NCBI GenBank assembly: GCA_902778105.1 | Contig: CACYWN010000022.1 | Span: 1-55,010, forward strand | DNA from: an uncultured Bacteroidia bacterium | GTDB lineage: Bacteria; Bacteroidota; Bacteroidia; Bacteroidales; UBA932 | Reading direction: 5' to 3' | DNA length: 55,010 nucleotides | Part shown: one piece after another, positions 33,212 through 42,777 of the stretch | How positions within the stretch are numbered: position 1 is the first letter of the stretch | Layout: every line of letters begins with the position of its first letter | The notes under the pieces: model-generated | Told to the model about the DNA's origin: nothing | Database searches by the model: none | The model's input: only the letters and a program-made list of their open reading frames with translations | Translations under genes and position numbers: made by a program

Positions 33212-35953
33212 ATGATGAAAAGACTGTTTACATACCTGACACTTGCGCTCGTGGCCGTCACGGCTTCCGCCCAGGAAGCCGCCTCGCCGCTGGACTCCGT
33301 GGATCTGGGGAACCTGTTCCGGATCCGCGCCGGCAGCAACGCCGCGGCACCGGGCGCGCTCTTCGAGAAGAGCCCTGAAGTGGATATAGCCAATGCCCTC
33401 TACGGGCAGTTCTCCGGCCTCCTGGTGAGAAACGGCTCCAGCGTCTATGACTCCAACCAGTCCAAGCTGAAGCTGGCCCTCCGCCTCCACGGCCACAGCC
33501 CGCTCGTGCTGGTGGACGGCTTCCCCCGCTCGCTGGATGACATCAACGGGGAGGAGATCGAATCGGTCACCGTCCTCAAGGATGCGGCCGCTTCCGCCAT
33601 CTACGGCGTGAAGGGCGGCAACGGGGTGATCTCCATCACCACCAAGCGCGGCAAGGATGCGAAGCTGCAGGTGACCGCGCGGTACCAGTACGGTTTCCAG
33701 ACGATGTTCCGGGCGCCGGAATTCGCCGATGCGTACACCTACGGATTCCTCGTGAACGAGGCCCGCACCCTGGACGGCCTGCCCGTCAAATACAATGATG
33801 CGGAACTCTTCGCCCTGTACAGCGGCCAGTACCCCTACGCCTATCCGAATGTGGACTGGTGGAACGAGATCTACCGGGACCACGGGGACAACCACCAGGC
33901 CGAGTTCACCTTCCAGGGCGGCAACCGCAACTTCCGGTATTTCGCGGCGGTGGACTACCTGAAGGAGGATTTCCTGTACCGGAAGGCCACCGCGGACGAC
34001 CGCTACAATGCGAACCACTATGACAACCGCCTGGGCATCCGGGCCAATGTGGACGTGAACATCACGAAGTCCACCCTGATGAAGATCGGCGTGAAGGCCC
34101 GCCTGGCGGAATTCAACCGGGGCAACTATTCCGGACGCATCGAGAGGACCCTGTACACCCTTCCTTCCGCCGCCTTCCCCGTGAAGCAGGCCGACGGCGC
34201 CTACGGCGGAACCTCCCTGTACGGGGCCGTGAACCCGGTCGCGCAGATGCAGGAGATGGGCCAGAAGCAGTACTCCCAGACCAAGGTGCTGGCCGACGTG
34301 CTGCTCCGCCAGGACCTCGGGATGCTCGTTCCCGGCCTCAGCGCCGACGTGGACGTAGCCTTCGACTACATCGGCCGCCTGTCCGAGGACGCCACGAAGG
34401 AGTTCCGCTATTCGGAACTTGTCTCGACGGTGGCCGCGGAAGGGGACCGGAGCTATATCCTCAGTGAGCAGAAGTACTACGGAACGGATTCCAAGACCGT
34501 GACCTTCAGCCACTGGTTCTCGAGCCTGGAGATGCGCTTCGAGGGACAGGGCCGCCTCAACTGGGAGCGCGATTTCGACGCGCACCACGTGGAGGCGCAC
34601 GCCGCCTACCGGCAGCGCTCCTGGATCCTCAGCGGCCAGAACAACTCCTCCAAGACACAGGAAATCCTGGGCACGGTGAGCTATAACTGGAAGAAGCGTC
34701 TGTTCGCCGACATCGTCGTGAACTACGCCGGATCGGCCTACATGCCCAAGGGCAAGCGCTTCCACTGGTATCCGGCCGTCACCCTCGGCGCCGTTGTCCT
34801 GGACGGGGATCCGTACCTCAAGGTGTACGGCTCCGCCGGCCTGAGCGGCTCCGACTCCGACCTCGCGCATGAACTCTGGCGCCAGAACTACGTGAGCGGC
34901 AACGGCTACTACTTCGGTGCGAGCGGCGGAACCAGCTACAGCGGCCGTACGGAAGGCTCTATGGCGGCCGTCACCCTGGCCCCCGAGCTGTCCCGCAAGG
35001 CCACCGCCGGCATCGACCTGGGCCTGTTCGGCAAACGCCTCACCATCAATGCGGAAGGCTTCCTGGAGGACCGGCGGAACATCCTGATCTACCCGTCCAA
35101 TGTTTCGGGCGTGATCGGCGTGGGACTGCGTGACCAGAGCCTTGGCGAGCAGACGTACAAGGGTATCGACCTCAGCGTCGCCTGGAACGACCGTCACGGA
35201 GACTTCGACTACGGCCTTTACGCCAACGGCGGATGGCTCTTTACCAAGGTCATCGAGAACGGCCAGGCCTACGAGCTGTACGACTACCTGTACCAGAAGG
35301 GCAACCCGGTGGGACAGCGCTACGGCCTGGAGGTCATCGGCATCTTCCAGAACCAGGTGGAGATCAACAACAGCCCGCAGCAGACCTTCGGGACCGTCCG
35401 GCCCGGCGACCTCAAGTACCGGGACCAGAACGGGGACGGGGTCATCGACCGGCAGGACCGCGTGAAGATGTTCGGCTCCTCGACGCCGCTGCTGCAGTTC
35501 GGCTTCGGCCTGCACGCCGGTTACAAGGGGTTCAAGGTCTATGCTGATTTCCAGGGAGTTACGGGCGTCACCGTCAGCCTGCTGGATTCCCCGCTGTATC
35601 AGCCGCTGGTCTCCAACGGCACCGTCTCCCAGACCTTCCTCAGCCGGGAAATCACCTGGGCGCCGGGCCGCGAGCAGTACGCGACGATGCCCCGCCTGAC
35701 CACGCAGGAGAACCCGAACAACTACCAGGCGAACTCCCTGTGGTACCGCGACGGCTCGTTCATCAAGCTCCGCAACCTGGGTATCTCCTATACCATCCCC
35801 AAGAAGGCCCTGAAGGTGTGTGACGCCACGGTCTCCCTGACCGGGACGAACCTCTTCAGCCTGGACAACATCGGCTTTGCCGATCCCGAGCAGCTGGGGG
35901 CCTACTATCCCTCCACCCGGGTCTTCTGGGCAGGCATCAAGTTCAACTTTTAA
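33212..35953 (+). CDS. Short SusC-like TonB-dependent receptor 2
   Basis: A 913-residue receptor. The signal peptide ('ALVAVTASAQE') is followed almost directly by a plug domain ('ANALYGQFSGLLVRNGSSVYD', 'LVLVDGFPRSLDDINGEEIESVTVLKDAAASAIYGVKGGNGVISITTKRG') and the barrel, ending 'RVFWAGIKFNF'. The carboxypeptidase-like N-terminal domain present in receptor 1 is absent, so this is about 150 residues shorter. It pairs with its own SusD, 15 bases downstream. Two Met codons begin the frame (33212 and 33215); either may start. It probably imports a related or shorter oligosaccharide, or serves another part of the substrate. Confidence 0.93.
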   Translation: MMKRLFTYLTLALVAVTASAQEAASPLDSVDLGNLFRIRAGSNAAAPGALFEKSPEVDIANALYGQFSGLLVRNGSSVYDSNQSKLKLALRLHGHSPLVLVDGFPRSLDDINGEEIESVTVLKDAAASAIYGVKGGNGVISITTKRGKDAKLQVTARYQYGFQTMFRAPEFADAYTYGFLVNEARTLDGLPVKYNDAELFALYSGQYPYAYPNVDWWNEIYRDHGDNHQAEFTFQGGNRNFRYFAAVDYLKEDFLYRKATADDRYNANHYDNRLGIRANVDVNITKSTLMKIGVKARLAEFNRGNYSGRIERTLYTLPSAAFPVKQADGAYGGTSLYGAVNPVAQMQEMGQKQYSQTKVLADVLLRQDLGMLVPGLSADVDVAFDYIGRLSEDATKEFRYSELVSTVAAEGDRSYILSEQKYYGTDSKTVTFSHWFSSLEMRFEGQGRLNWERDFDAHHVEAHAAYRQRSWILSGQNNSSKTQEILGTVSYNWKKRLFADIVVNYAGSAYMPKGKRFHWYPAVTLGAVVLDGDPYLKVYGSAGLSGSDSDLAHELWRQNYVSGNGYYFGASGGTSYSGRTEGSMAAVTLAPELSRKATAGIDLGLFGKRLTINAEGFLEDRRNILIYPSNVSGVIGVGLRDQSLGEQTYKGIDLSVAWNDRHGDFDYGLYANGGWLFTKVIENGQAYELYDYLYQKGNPVGQRYGLEVIGIFQNQVEINNSPQQTFGTVRPGDLKYRDQNGDGVIDRQDRVKMFGSSTPLLQFGFGLHAGYKGFKVYADFQGVTGVTVSLLDSPLYQPLVSNGTVSQTFLSREITWAPGREQYATMPRLTTQENPNNYQANSLWYRDGSFIKLRNLGISYTIPKKALKVCDATVSLTGTNLFSLDNIGFADPEQLGAYYPSTRVFWAGIKFNF

Positions 35954-35968
35954 ACCGGGAAACGAGAT

Positions 35969-37648
35969 ATGAAAAAAATCCTCTATATCCTCACGGCAGC
36001 GCTCCTTGCAGCGGGCTGCAATTTCCTGGACTTTGACGAATCTTCCTCCGACTACACCCGGGAGGACATGTACAAGACGTACAGCAACATCCAGCGGATG
36101 CTCACCAACATCTACGGATACCTCCCGAACAAGGATATCGCCGACGTGGGCAGCGCGATGCGCGAGTGCGGCTCCGACGACGCCGAGTATGCCGATCCGG
36201 ATGCCGGCGTGCAGCGTTTCGGGAACGGCAACTGGAGCGCCCTGAACACGGTGGATGACAAATGGAGCCTCTATAACGGCATCCGCTCCGCCAACGAGTT
36301 CCTGGAGTCCATGGAGACCGTGGACCTGTCCATGTACAAGTATGACACCAACTACCAGCGCTGGCTGGACCACCTGGCCTACTATCCGTACCAGGCGAGG
36401 GTCCTCCGCGCCATGTTCTTCTTCGAACTGGCCCGCCGTTACGGCGACATTCCGATGCCGCTGACGATGCTCACGGCCGAGGAGGCCAACGAGATAGGGA
36501 AGACTCCCTTCGACGAGGTCATCGACTTCATTGTGAATGAGTGCACAGAGTCCGCCGCGCATCTGCCGGACACCTATGTGGGCATGCTCAACGACGAGAT
36601 TGGCCGCGTCACGCGGGGCGTCGCCCTCGCCGTGAAGGCCAAGGCGCTCCTGTACGCCGCCTCCCCGCTGCACAACCCTTCGGGCGACCGGAGCAAGTGG
36701 CAGAAAGCGGCCGCTGCGGCGAAGGAACTCATGGACCTGAACCTGTACCGGCTGGATCCGGCGGAGAAGGCGAACAACTACACCTCCCCGGAGGTCATCT
36801 TCGCCATCATGCGCTCCGAGAGCCAGAGCTTCGAACGGTACAACTTCCCGGTGCGGTTCACCGAAGGCCAGCGCACGTCCATCGCCGGAACCTATCCCAC
36901 CCAGAACCTGGTGGATGCGTTCCAGACGGCCGGCGGCTATGACATCACCCTGACCTCGAACGGCTGGCAGACGGCCGATCCGGATTTCGACCTGACGAAG
37001 CCCTACGAGGGCCGCGACCCGCGCTTTGCGCGCACGATCCTGGCCAACGGAATGAGCTTCAAGGGTGCCACGATCGAGACGTTCGTAGGCGGCCGCGATT
37101 ATTCCGCGACCCGCAGCGACCTGGGCACCATGACGGGATACTACCTCCGCCGCTACATCCAGGAAACCACCAGTTTCACCCCGGAGAACACGGTGACGAA
37201 CAAGCACCAGTGGATTGTGTTCCGCTATGCGGAGACCCTCCTCACCTACGCGGAGGCGCTCAACGAGTACCTGGGGAATCCGACGGCGACGGAAGGGAAC
37301 TTCTCCCTGAGCGCCCAGGACGCCCTGAACCTGGTCCGGGCCAATGCCGGGATGCCGGAGGTCCGGGTCACTTCCCAGAGCGATTTCCGGGAGGCGGTGC
37401 GCCGCGAATGGCGGGTGGAATTCGCCTTTGAGGACCACCGTTTCTGGGACGTGCGCCGCTGGGACATCGGAGCCGCCACGCAGGGGCAGATCGACGGTGT
37501 GGAAATCACCCGCACCGGCAGCCAGTTCAGCTACAGGCGGATTACGGTCGAAAACCGCACCTGGACCGCCCGGCAGAACCTGTTCCCGATCCCGCAGAGC
37601 GAGCTCTTCTGCAATCCCAACCTCAATCCCCAGAATACCGGATGGTAG
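35969..37648 (+). CDS. SusD-like glycan-binding lipoprotein 2
   Basis: A 559-residue RagB/SusD family lipoprotein with signal 'TAALLAAGCN' and the typical N-terminal 'FLDFDESSSDYTREDMYKTYSNIQRMLTNIYGYLP'. TPR helices and the C-terminal motif 'REAVRREWRVEFAFEDHRFWDVRRWDIG', ending 'FCNPNLNPQNTGW', are intact. It is the partner of the short SusC upstream. Its similarity to the first SusD is low at the level visible by eye, which suggests that the two pairs bind different ligands rather than being a recent duplication. Confidence 0.95.
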   Translation: MKKILYILTAALLAAGCNFLDFDESSSDYTREDMYKTYSNIQRMLTNIYGYLPNKDIADVGSAMRECGSDDAEYADPDAGVQRFGNGNWSALNTVDDKWSLYNGIRSANEFLESMETVDLSMYKYDTNYQRWLDHLAYYPYQARVLRAMFFFELARRYGDIPMPLTMLTAEEANEIGKTPFDEVIDFIVNECTESAAHLPDTYVGMLNDEIGRVTRGVALAVKAKALLYAASPLHNPSGDRSKWQKAAAAAKELMDLNLYRLDPAEKANNYTSPEVIFAIMRSESQSFERYNFPVRFTEGQRTSIAGTYPTQNLVDAFQTAGGYDITLTSNGWQTADPDFDLTKPYEGRDPRFARTILANGMSFKGATIETFVGGRDYSATRSDLGTMTGYYLRRYIQETTSFTPENTVTNKHQWIVFRYAETLLTYAEALNEYLGNPTATEGNFSLSAQDALNLVRANAGMPEVRVTSQSDFREAVRREWRVEFAFEDHRFWDVRRWDIGAATQGQIDGVEITRTGSQFSYRRITVENRTWTARQNLFPIPQSELFCNPNLNPQNTGW

Positions 37649-37681
37649 CCGTCGTCTAACCTTGGATAAAACATACGAGAT

Positions 37682-39379
37682 ATGAAAACGATAGTAAGAT
37701 TCATCGCCTGCCTGTCCTTCACGGCCGCCCTGGCCGCCTGCCAGCAGTTCGAGATCGACACGCAGATGACGCCCGAGAAGGAATATGCCAATCTCCGGCT
37801 GGTCTGCGACGCCGTGGACGCGTACAACTTCGCTGCCACCGGCGCGGAAAGCATCACCTTCAACGTGAGTGCCAACACGCCCTGGACCGTCACCCGTTCC
37901 AGCGGCGCCGACTGGTGCAACGTCACCCCGTCCTCCAGCTCCGCCTCCGCCCTCATTGCCGACGTGGTTGTGAGCGTGGATGACAACACGAGCGGGGAGG
38001 ACCGTTCCGCCACCCTGACCATCAAGGGTGAGCGGATCAGCACCTACTATACCGTCACGATCAACCAGAGCCGGAAAGGAAAACTGTTCGTGACCCCGGT
38101 CGCCAAGGACTACGCGGCGACGGGCGGACCCCTGTCCTTCACCATCAATACGAATCTTCCCTGGGAGGTCCGCACGGACGTTTCCTGGCTCTCCTTCGAC
38201 CGCGAGAACGGCCAGCCCGACCCGGACGGCCGCACCATCACCATCGTCGCCACGGCGGAGCCGAGCGACGTGATGGAGCGCGTGGCCACGGTGACGGTCG
38301 TCGCCGGTGACGACGAGGAGTCCTTCGACGTCACCCAGAAGGGCAACTTCGAGATGACCGAGATTACCGCGCCTTTCCCGGGCAACGGCGGGGCGCAGGA
38401 GCTCAGGCTCCGCACCGACCTTCCCTGGACGGTGAGCGCCGACAAGGACTGGATCTCCTTCGACAAGGAGTCCGGTGCGGGCTCCAACGCCCAGACCGTC
38501 ATCACCGTCACCGCCAAGCCCAATGACGACGTGGCCCGCACGGCCACCATCACCGTGACGGCGGGCGGCGCGTCCCACAGCTTCGAGGTGGCCCAGGGCG
38601 GCGCGTCCTTCGAGATCGTTCCCCCGGCCGACCCGACCCTGCCGCGCACCGGCGGCGAGCTGGTCCTGGAGGTGAAATCCTCCAAGGCCTGGGAGCCGCA
38701 GACCGAAGTCCCCGGCTGGAGCGTGGAAAAAGTCGATGACGCCCACTTCAAGGTCTCCGCGCCGTGGAACAACACCTTCGCCCCGAAGGCCGGCGCCGTG
38801 ACGATCGTCTCCGGTACGACCACGGCCAGCATCGACCTGACGCAGGACACGAACTTCGACGTCCAGAACGGCGAGGTCCTTGCGGACGGCTCCGTGAAAC
38901 TTTCCGGCGACAAGGGCACCCGCGTCTATCTGAAGGACGGCTACCGCCTCATGACGCTCACCCTGACCCTCGGCGAGAAGAACTTCGGTACAGCCGGCCA
39001 ACTCTGGGTCCAGGGGGCCATCGGCGGAGTAAATATCTACAACCAACTGTCCCTGGGCGGCAACACCCGCATCCGCACCGACGGCAACATGGCCGACGCG
39101 GCCGGAACCAGCGCCTACAAGAGCAGTTCCTACTCCATCACGCAGGACGAGCTGAACGCGATGACCACCTACGAGTACGGATTCAAGTCCAACGCCGAAG
39201 ACCCGGCCCAGATGGACATGTGGTTCAAGGTGGACGGTACGGAAAAGAAAGCCCATACCGGCGGCAATCCGTTCTTCTACGACCCGGCCGAAGTGAGCTA
39301 CTACTTCGGATTCTACGGCACGACTTCCGACGGCAGCAACTATGTCGTCAAGACCTGTGACATCACTGTGAACGAATAA
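37682..39379 (+). CDS. Multi-BACON surface lipoprotein, probable glycan-binding protein
   Basis: A 565-residue lipoprotein (signal 'AALAACQQ'). Four BACON-type Ig-like domains follow in tandem at about residues 58-135, 137-222, 223-305 and 306-386; three have the repeated core '(N/D)LPW(E/T)V...W(L/I)SFD' or 'NTPWTV...DWCNV', and the fourth is more diverged. The C-terminal 180 residues are a different, probably beta-sandwich domain ('GTRVYLKDGYRLMTLTLTLGEKNFG') with no family that I recognise. Position just after the second SusD is where surface glycan-binding proteins (SusE/F-like) are normally encoded. The BACON repeats would hold the C-terminal domain away from the cell. Ligand unknown. 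Confidence 0.82.
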   Translation: MKTIVRFIACLSFTAALAACQQFEIDTQMTPEKEYANLRLVCDAVDAYNFAATGAESITFNVSANTPWTVTRSSGADWCNVTPSSSSASALIADVVVSVDDNTSGEDRSATLTIKGERISTYYTVTINQSRKGKLFVTPVAKDYAATGGPLSFTINTNLPWEVRTDVSWLSFDRENGQPDPDGRTITIVATAEPSDVMERVATVTVVAGDDEESFDVTQKGNFEMTEITAPFPGNGGAQELRLRTDLPWTVSADKDWISFDKESGAGSNAQTVITVTAKPNDDVARTATITVTAGGASHSFEVAQGGASFEIVPPADPTLPRTGGELVLEVKSSKAWEPQTEVPGWSVEKVDDAHFKVSAPWNNTFAPKAGAVTIVSGTTTASIDLTQDTNFDVQNGEVLADGSVKLSGDKGTRVYLKDGYRLMTLTLTLGEKNFGTAGQLWVQGAIGGVNIYNQLSLGGNTRIRTDGNMADAAGTSAYKSSSYSITQDELNAMTTYEYGFKSNAEDPAQMDMWFKVDGTEKKAHTGGNPFFYDPAEVSYYFGFYGTTSDGSNYVVKTCDITVNE

Positions 39380-39391
39380 TCCGCGTCAGCC

Positions 39392-40906
39392 ATGACAAAC
39401 AAGATAACCATACTCCTCTGCCTGGCGTCCGCCGCCCTCGTCACGGGGCTGACGGGCTGCCACGAGAAGGCGGAAGAGCCCGTGAAGGTCGTGGACCTGC
39501 GCTACCGTGCGCAGGACTCCTATGACCTCCCGGCCTCCGGGGCCAAGGCGTTCACCATCCTGGTGGCGTCCACCGACCCCTGGACCGTCACGAGCGAGCA
39601 TCCGGACTGGTGCATCATCAGCGAGGAGGAGGGTGCCGCCTCCGACCCGGACGACGTGCACGTGGGCAAGGCGGAAGCCACCACGATCCGGATCCAGTAC
39701 TACGACAATACCTTCCTGGACGACCGTGAGGACAGGATTACGATCAAGAGCGACTACTGGACGGGCAAGGTCATCACCGTGCGCCAGAAGGGAAGCGCCT
39801 TCCTGACCGTCTCCGAGGAAGACCTCGATCAGGACGTCACCAAAGCCGGCGGCGACCACTTCATCCACATCAAGTCCAACCAGGACTGGAGTGCGAAAGT
39901 CACGGACGGTGACTGGGTGACCGTCACCGAGGGTGCCACCGGCAACGGTACGGGCACCGTCACGGTGAACGCCGCCGAGAACTCCGCCGAGCTCCGCTAT
40001 GCGGAAGTGACGGTGTATGACCGGCACGACGAGGCCCAGGCCCTCATCAAGTTCACCCAGGACGGCGTCCAGCTGGTCCCGCTCGCCACCGAGATCCGGG
40101 CCGGCTACGACCAGGCTTCCGCCGAGCTGGACGTCCTTTCCAACTCCAAGTGGACCGTCGTCAAGGAATCCGCGACCGACGACTGGTTCGACATCGTCAC
40201 CCCTTCGGGCGATGGCGACGGCACCATCCAGCTCGCGTTCCGCCAGAACGACGGGGAAGGTCTCCGCAGCGCGACCATCCTTCTCGCGAACGTCGTTGCC
40301 CACGAGGGCGACTTCGGTGTCGTGAAGGAAATCGTCGTGAAGCAGGCCTACAAGATCTCCCCGACCCGGGTGCCCATGACCAATGACGAGTTGGGCCTCT
40401 GGACCTCCGATTGGGCCAACAAGCCCGCGTACATCAAGGATACCGGCCTCGAGTTCGTCTCCAAGGCCCGTCTGAACCGCAGCATGCCGTTCGGCAGCTA
40501 CACCTTCCGCTGGAGTTCCATCGGCGCGGGCGCCCGCGTCCGCCACTGGTTCTGCTTCAGCGAGGGCTGCGAACTCAAGTTCGACATCCGGCCGGCCGAC
40601 GCTAAGGTCAGCTTCGACTTCAACGTGGCCGGCGACGGCAACAAGCCCAGCCTGGACGCCTTCACGGCCGTCGATTTCAGCCAGCCGGTGGAGGTGACCT
40701 ACAAGTTCGACCCGAGCGGCCCCAGCCACTGCCATGTCACCTACTACGTGAACGGCGTGGAGGCCGGCAGCTTCGACACGTCCGAGACCATGCTCCGCAC
40801 CGTCACCTGGGGCGCCAGTGTCAATATGTACATCGGCGTGCAGGATGCCGACAGCGCGATCTGCGAATGGTACGAATACACCCCGCCTATGAATTGGGAC
40901 GAATAA
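39392..40906 (+). CDS. BACON-domain surface lipoprotein
   Basis: A 504-residue lipoprotein (signal 'LVTGLTGCHEK'). It holds about three BACON-like domains ('STDPWTVTSEHPDWCII', 'SNQDWSAKVTDGDWVTVTEGATGNG', 'SNSKWTVVKESATDDWFDIV') and a C-terminal domain of about 160 residues ('SYTFRWSSIGAGARVRHWFCFSEG', 'VTYYVNGVEAGSFDTSE') that looks like a concanavalin/laminin-G-type sandwich. It lies 12 bases after the previous lipoprotein in the same operon. It is likely to be another surface glycan binder; the C-terminal domain is the best candidate for the ligand site. Confidence 0.8.
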   Translation: MTNKITILLCLASAALVTGLTGCHEKAEEPVKVVDLRYRAQDSYDLPASGAKAFTILVASTDPWTVTSEHPDWCIISEEEGAASDPDDVHVGKAEATTIRIQYYDNTFLDDREDRITIKSDYWTGKVITVRQKGSAFLTVSEEDLDQDVTKAGGDHFIHIKSNQDWSAKVTDGDWVTVTEGATGNGTGTVTVNAAENSAELRYAEVTVYDRHDEAQALIKFTQDGVQLVPLATEIRAGYDQASAELDVLSNSKWTVVKESATDDWFDIVTPSGDGDGTIQLAFRQNDGEGLRSATILLANVVAHEGDFGVVKEIVVKQAYKISPTRVPMTNDELGLWTSDWANKPAYIKDTGLEFVSKARLNRSMPFGSYTFRWSSIGAGARVRHWFCFSEGCELKFDIRPADAKVSFDFNVAGDGNKPSLDAFTAVDFSQPVEVTYKFDPSGPSHCHVTYYVNGVEAGSFDTSETMLRTVTWGASVNMYIGVQDADSAICEWYEYTPPMNWDE

Positions 40907-40924
40907 CCTCAAACACGGCAGATT

Positions 40925-42757
40925 ATGGAAACGATTCATAGAATATTCCTGATGGGCGCGGCCCTCGTCATGGCAGCTTCCTGCCACGAAAAACCGACGG
41001 ACCCGGTGGACCCCATCCCCGCGGGTCCGGAACCCCAGACACAGACGCTTACCTTCGTCCTTCCCGACGTCGCGGCCGGGGAGGACGGGGAAATCCCCGC
41101 CGCCCTAAAGACCGCCTGGAAGGCCGGCGACCAGATCGTGATCCACGGCGAATATGCCAAGGACCAGGTGGTCGTGACCCTCGCCGCCGGGGACATTTCC
41201 GGCGACGGGAAATCCGCCACGGTGAAAGTGGACGGCCTCTATCCCTACGAGCGCGACGATTGCTCCAGCACCCTGTACGCCTCCTATCCGGCGTCGGTGG
41301 CCGACAATCTCAAGCACTGTTTCTTCTACAGCAAGTTCTCCACGACCAACGAGCAGCTCATGGCCGCCTGCAACAACGGCGACACCTTCCGGTTCCAGAA
41401 CATCTGCGGCATCCTGTCGATGACCGTGGAGGGGGATTTCGGCGGATACACCGTCTCCACGCCCAAGAAGGAGGCGGTGGGCTATGAGTTCCTGCAGGTG
41501 AAGGTCACCGACAACGAGCAGAACTACCGCCAGTACATCGGCAATCCCGTCCTCCAGCTGGACGGGACCGTCCAGGGCGGCGAGATCCTCGTGTTCGTCC
41601 CGGACGGCACGGCCTTCGCGAACGGCTTCGTCGTCAAGTTCAAGGAAGGGGACGACTACACCCGGATCTACAAATACACCGAGCCTCTGGAGATCGCCCG
41701 CGGCACCGTGGTGAACATCGGTGACATCACGGACGAGGTCCAGCACTACGACAACCCGTTCTCCAGCGACATCATCGACCTGGATGCGAAGGGCAATGCG
41801 AACAGCTACGTCATCACCGCCCCCGGCGGCTACAAGTTCAAGGCCGTCTATGGCAATGAATCCACGAGCTACCTCCAGGACGTGGACGCGGCCGAGGTCC
41901 TCTGGGAGACCTGGAACGATGTGTCCGAGGTTACGCCGGGAAGCGTCGTCGCCTCCGCCTCCTTCGCCGAGGACTACATCATCCTCCATACGCCCGAGAC
42001 CCTGCATCCCGGCAACGCCGTCATCGCGGCGAAGGATGCCGACGGCAAGATCCTCTGGAGCTGGCACATCTGGGTGCCTGCGACGGAAATCGTGACCGCG
42101 AGTTTCGGCGGGATCATGGGGAACGACCTGATGGACCGCAACCTGGGCGCCCTCGTGGCCACCGAGGCGACGGACGCCCCGGTCGATGCCCGTTCCTACG
42201 GCATGGTGTACCAGTGGGGCCGCAAGGACCCGTTCGTGGCCTCCGGCGTCGCCCTGGCGAACACCCTTGCCACGGTGGCCGGCGCGCAGGACGAGGTGGC
42301 GCCCGCCCAGATCACCCTGGAGGAATCCATCGCGAACCCGCGCCTGCTCGGTCACATCAACAACGGTGACTGGCTGCTTGTGCCGGACAACGAGATGTGG
42401 AGCGACACGGACAAGACCCGCTATGATCCCTGCCCGCCCGGATACCGCGTACCACCCATGAATACCACCGTCCCGTTCTGGAACAACATCTCCACCCAGG
42501 CCGGCTGGAGCGTGAATCTCAGTGCGGGATGGCTCACGATCGGCGTTCCCGCCACGGTCCTTCCGATCGCCGGCTACCGGGACGACTATTCCGTGGACGG
42601 CATGGCCAAAGTGGGCCTGAGAACCCTCCTGTGGACGGCGAAGAATTCGACCGACGCGGCCGGCAGCGGCAACGACCTCCGTCCCGACGGCGGCACCTTC
42701 GCGCTCAAGGGCGCGCCCAAGGCCCGCCTGGGCTCCGTCAGATGTGTTGTGGAATAA
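40925..42757 (+). CDS. Surface lipoprotein with one 'DRNLGAL...YDPCPPGYRVP' module
   Basis: A 610-residue lipoprotein (signal 'VMAASCHEK'). The N-terminal half resembles fimbrillin-type beta domains ('GEIPAALKTAWKAGDQIVIHGEY', 'LYPYERDDCSSTLYASYPAS'). The C-terminal half, from about 'KGNANSYVITAPGGYKFKAVYG', is a module that occurs twice more in the next gene. It contains 'GNAVIAAKDADGKILWSWHIWVP', 'MDRNLGALVA', 'YGMVYQWGRKDPF', 'YDPCPPGYRVPP' and ends 'RLGSVRCVVE'. This resembles the FISUMP-type domain of Bacteroidota and Fibrobacter surface proteins. Likely surface glycan-binding or adhesive role; no enzyme motif is seen. Confidence 0.75.
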   Translation: METIHRIFLMGAALVMAASCHEKPTDPVDPIPAGPEPQTQTLTFVLPDVAAGEDGEIPAALKTAWKAGDQIVIHGEYAKDQVVVTLAAGDISGDGKSATVKVDGLYPYERDDCSSTLYASYPASVADNLKHCFFYSKFSTTNEQLMAACNNGDTFRFQNICGILSMTVEGDFGGYTVSTPKKEAVGYEFLQVKVTDNEQNYRQYIGNPVLQLDGTVQGGEILVFVPDGTAFANGFVVKFKEGDDYTRIYKYTEPLEIARGTVVNIGDITDEVQHYDNPFSSDIIDLDAKGNANSYVITAPGGYKFKAVYGNESTSYLQDVDAAEVLWETWNDVSEVTPGSVVASASFAEDYIILHTPETLHPGNAVIAAKDADGKILWSWHIWVPATEIVTASFGGIMGNDLMDRNLGALVATEATDAPVDARSYGMVYQWGRKDPFVASGVALANTLATVAGAQDEVAPAQITLEESIANPRLLGHINNGDWLLVPDNEMWSDTDKTRYDPCPPGYRVPPMNTTVPFWNNISTQAGWSVNLSAGWLTIGVPATVLPIAGYRDDYSVDGMAKVGLRTLLWTAKNSTDAAGSGNDLRPDGGTFALKGAPKARLGSVRCVVE

Positions 42758-42777
42758 CAGAATAAAAACAGAACCAT

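Noticed and set aside
26954-39256. A 4100-codon open frame on the minus strand, opposite the PUL operon
   Set aside because: It runs antisense to six well-supported genes (alkaline phosphatase, two SusC, two SusD, BACON lipoprotein), has no recognisable domain, and is explained by high G+C and codon bias suppressing stops on the opposite strand.
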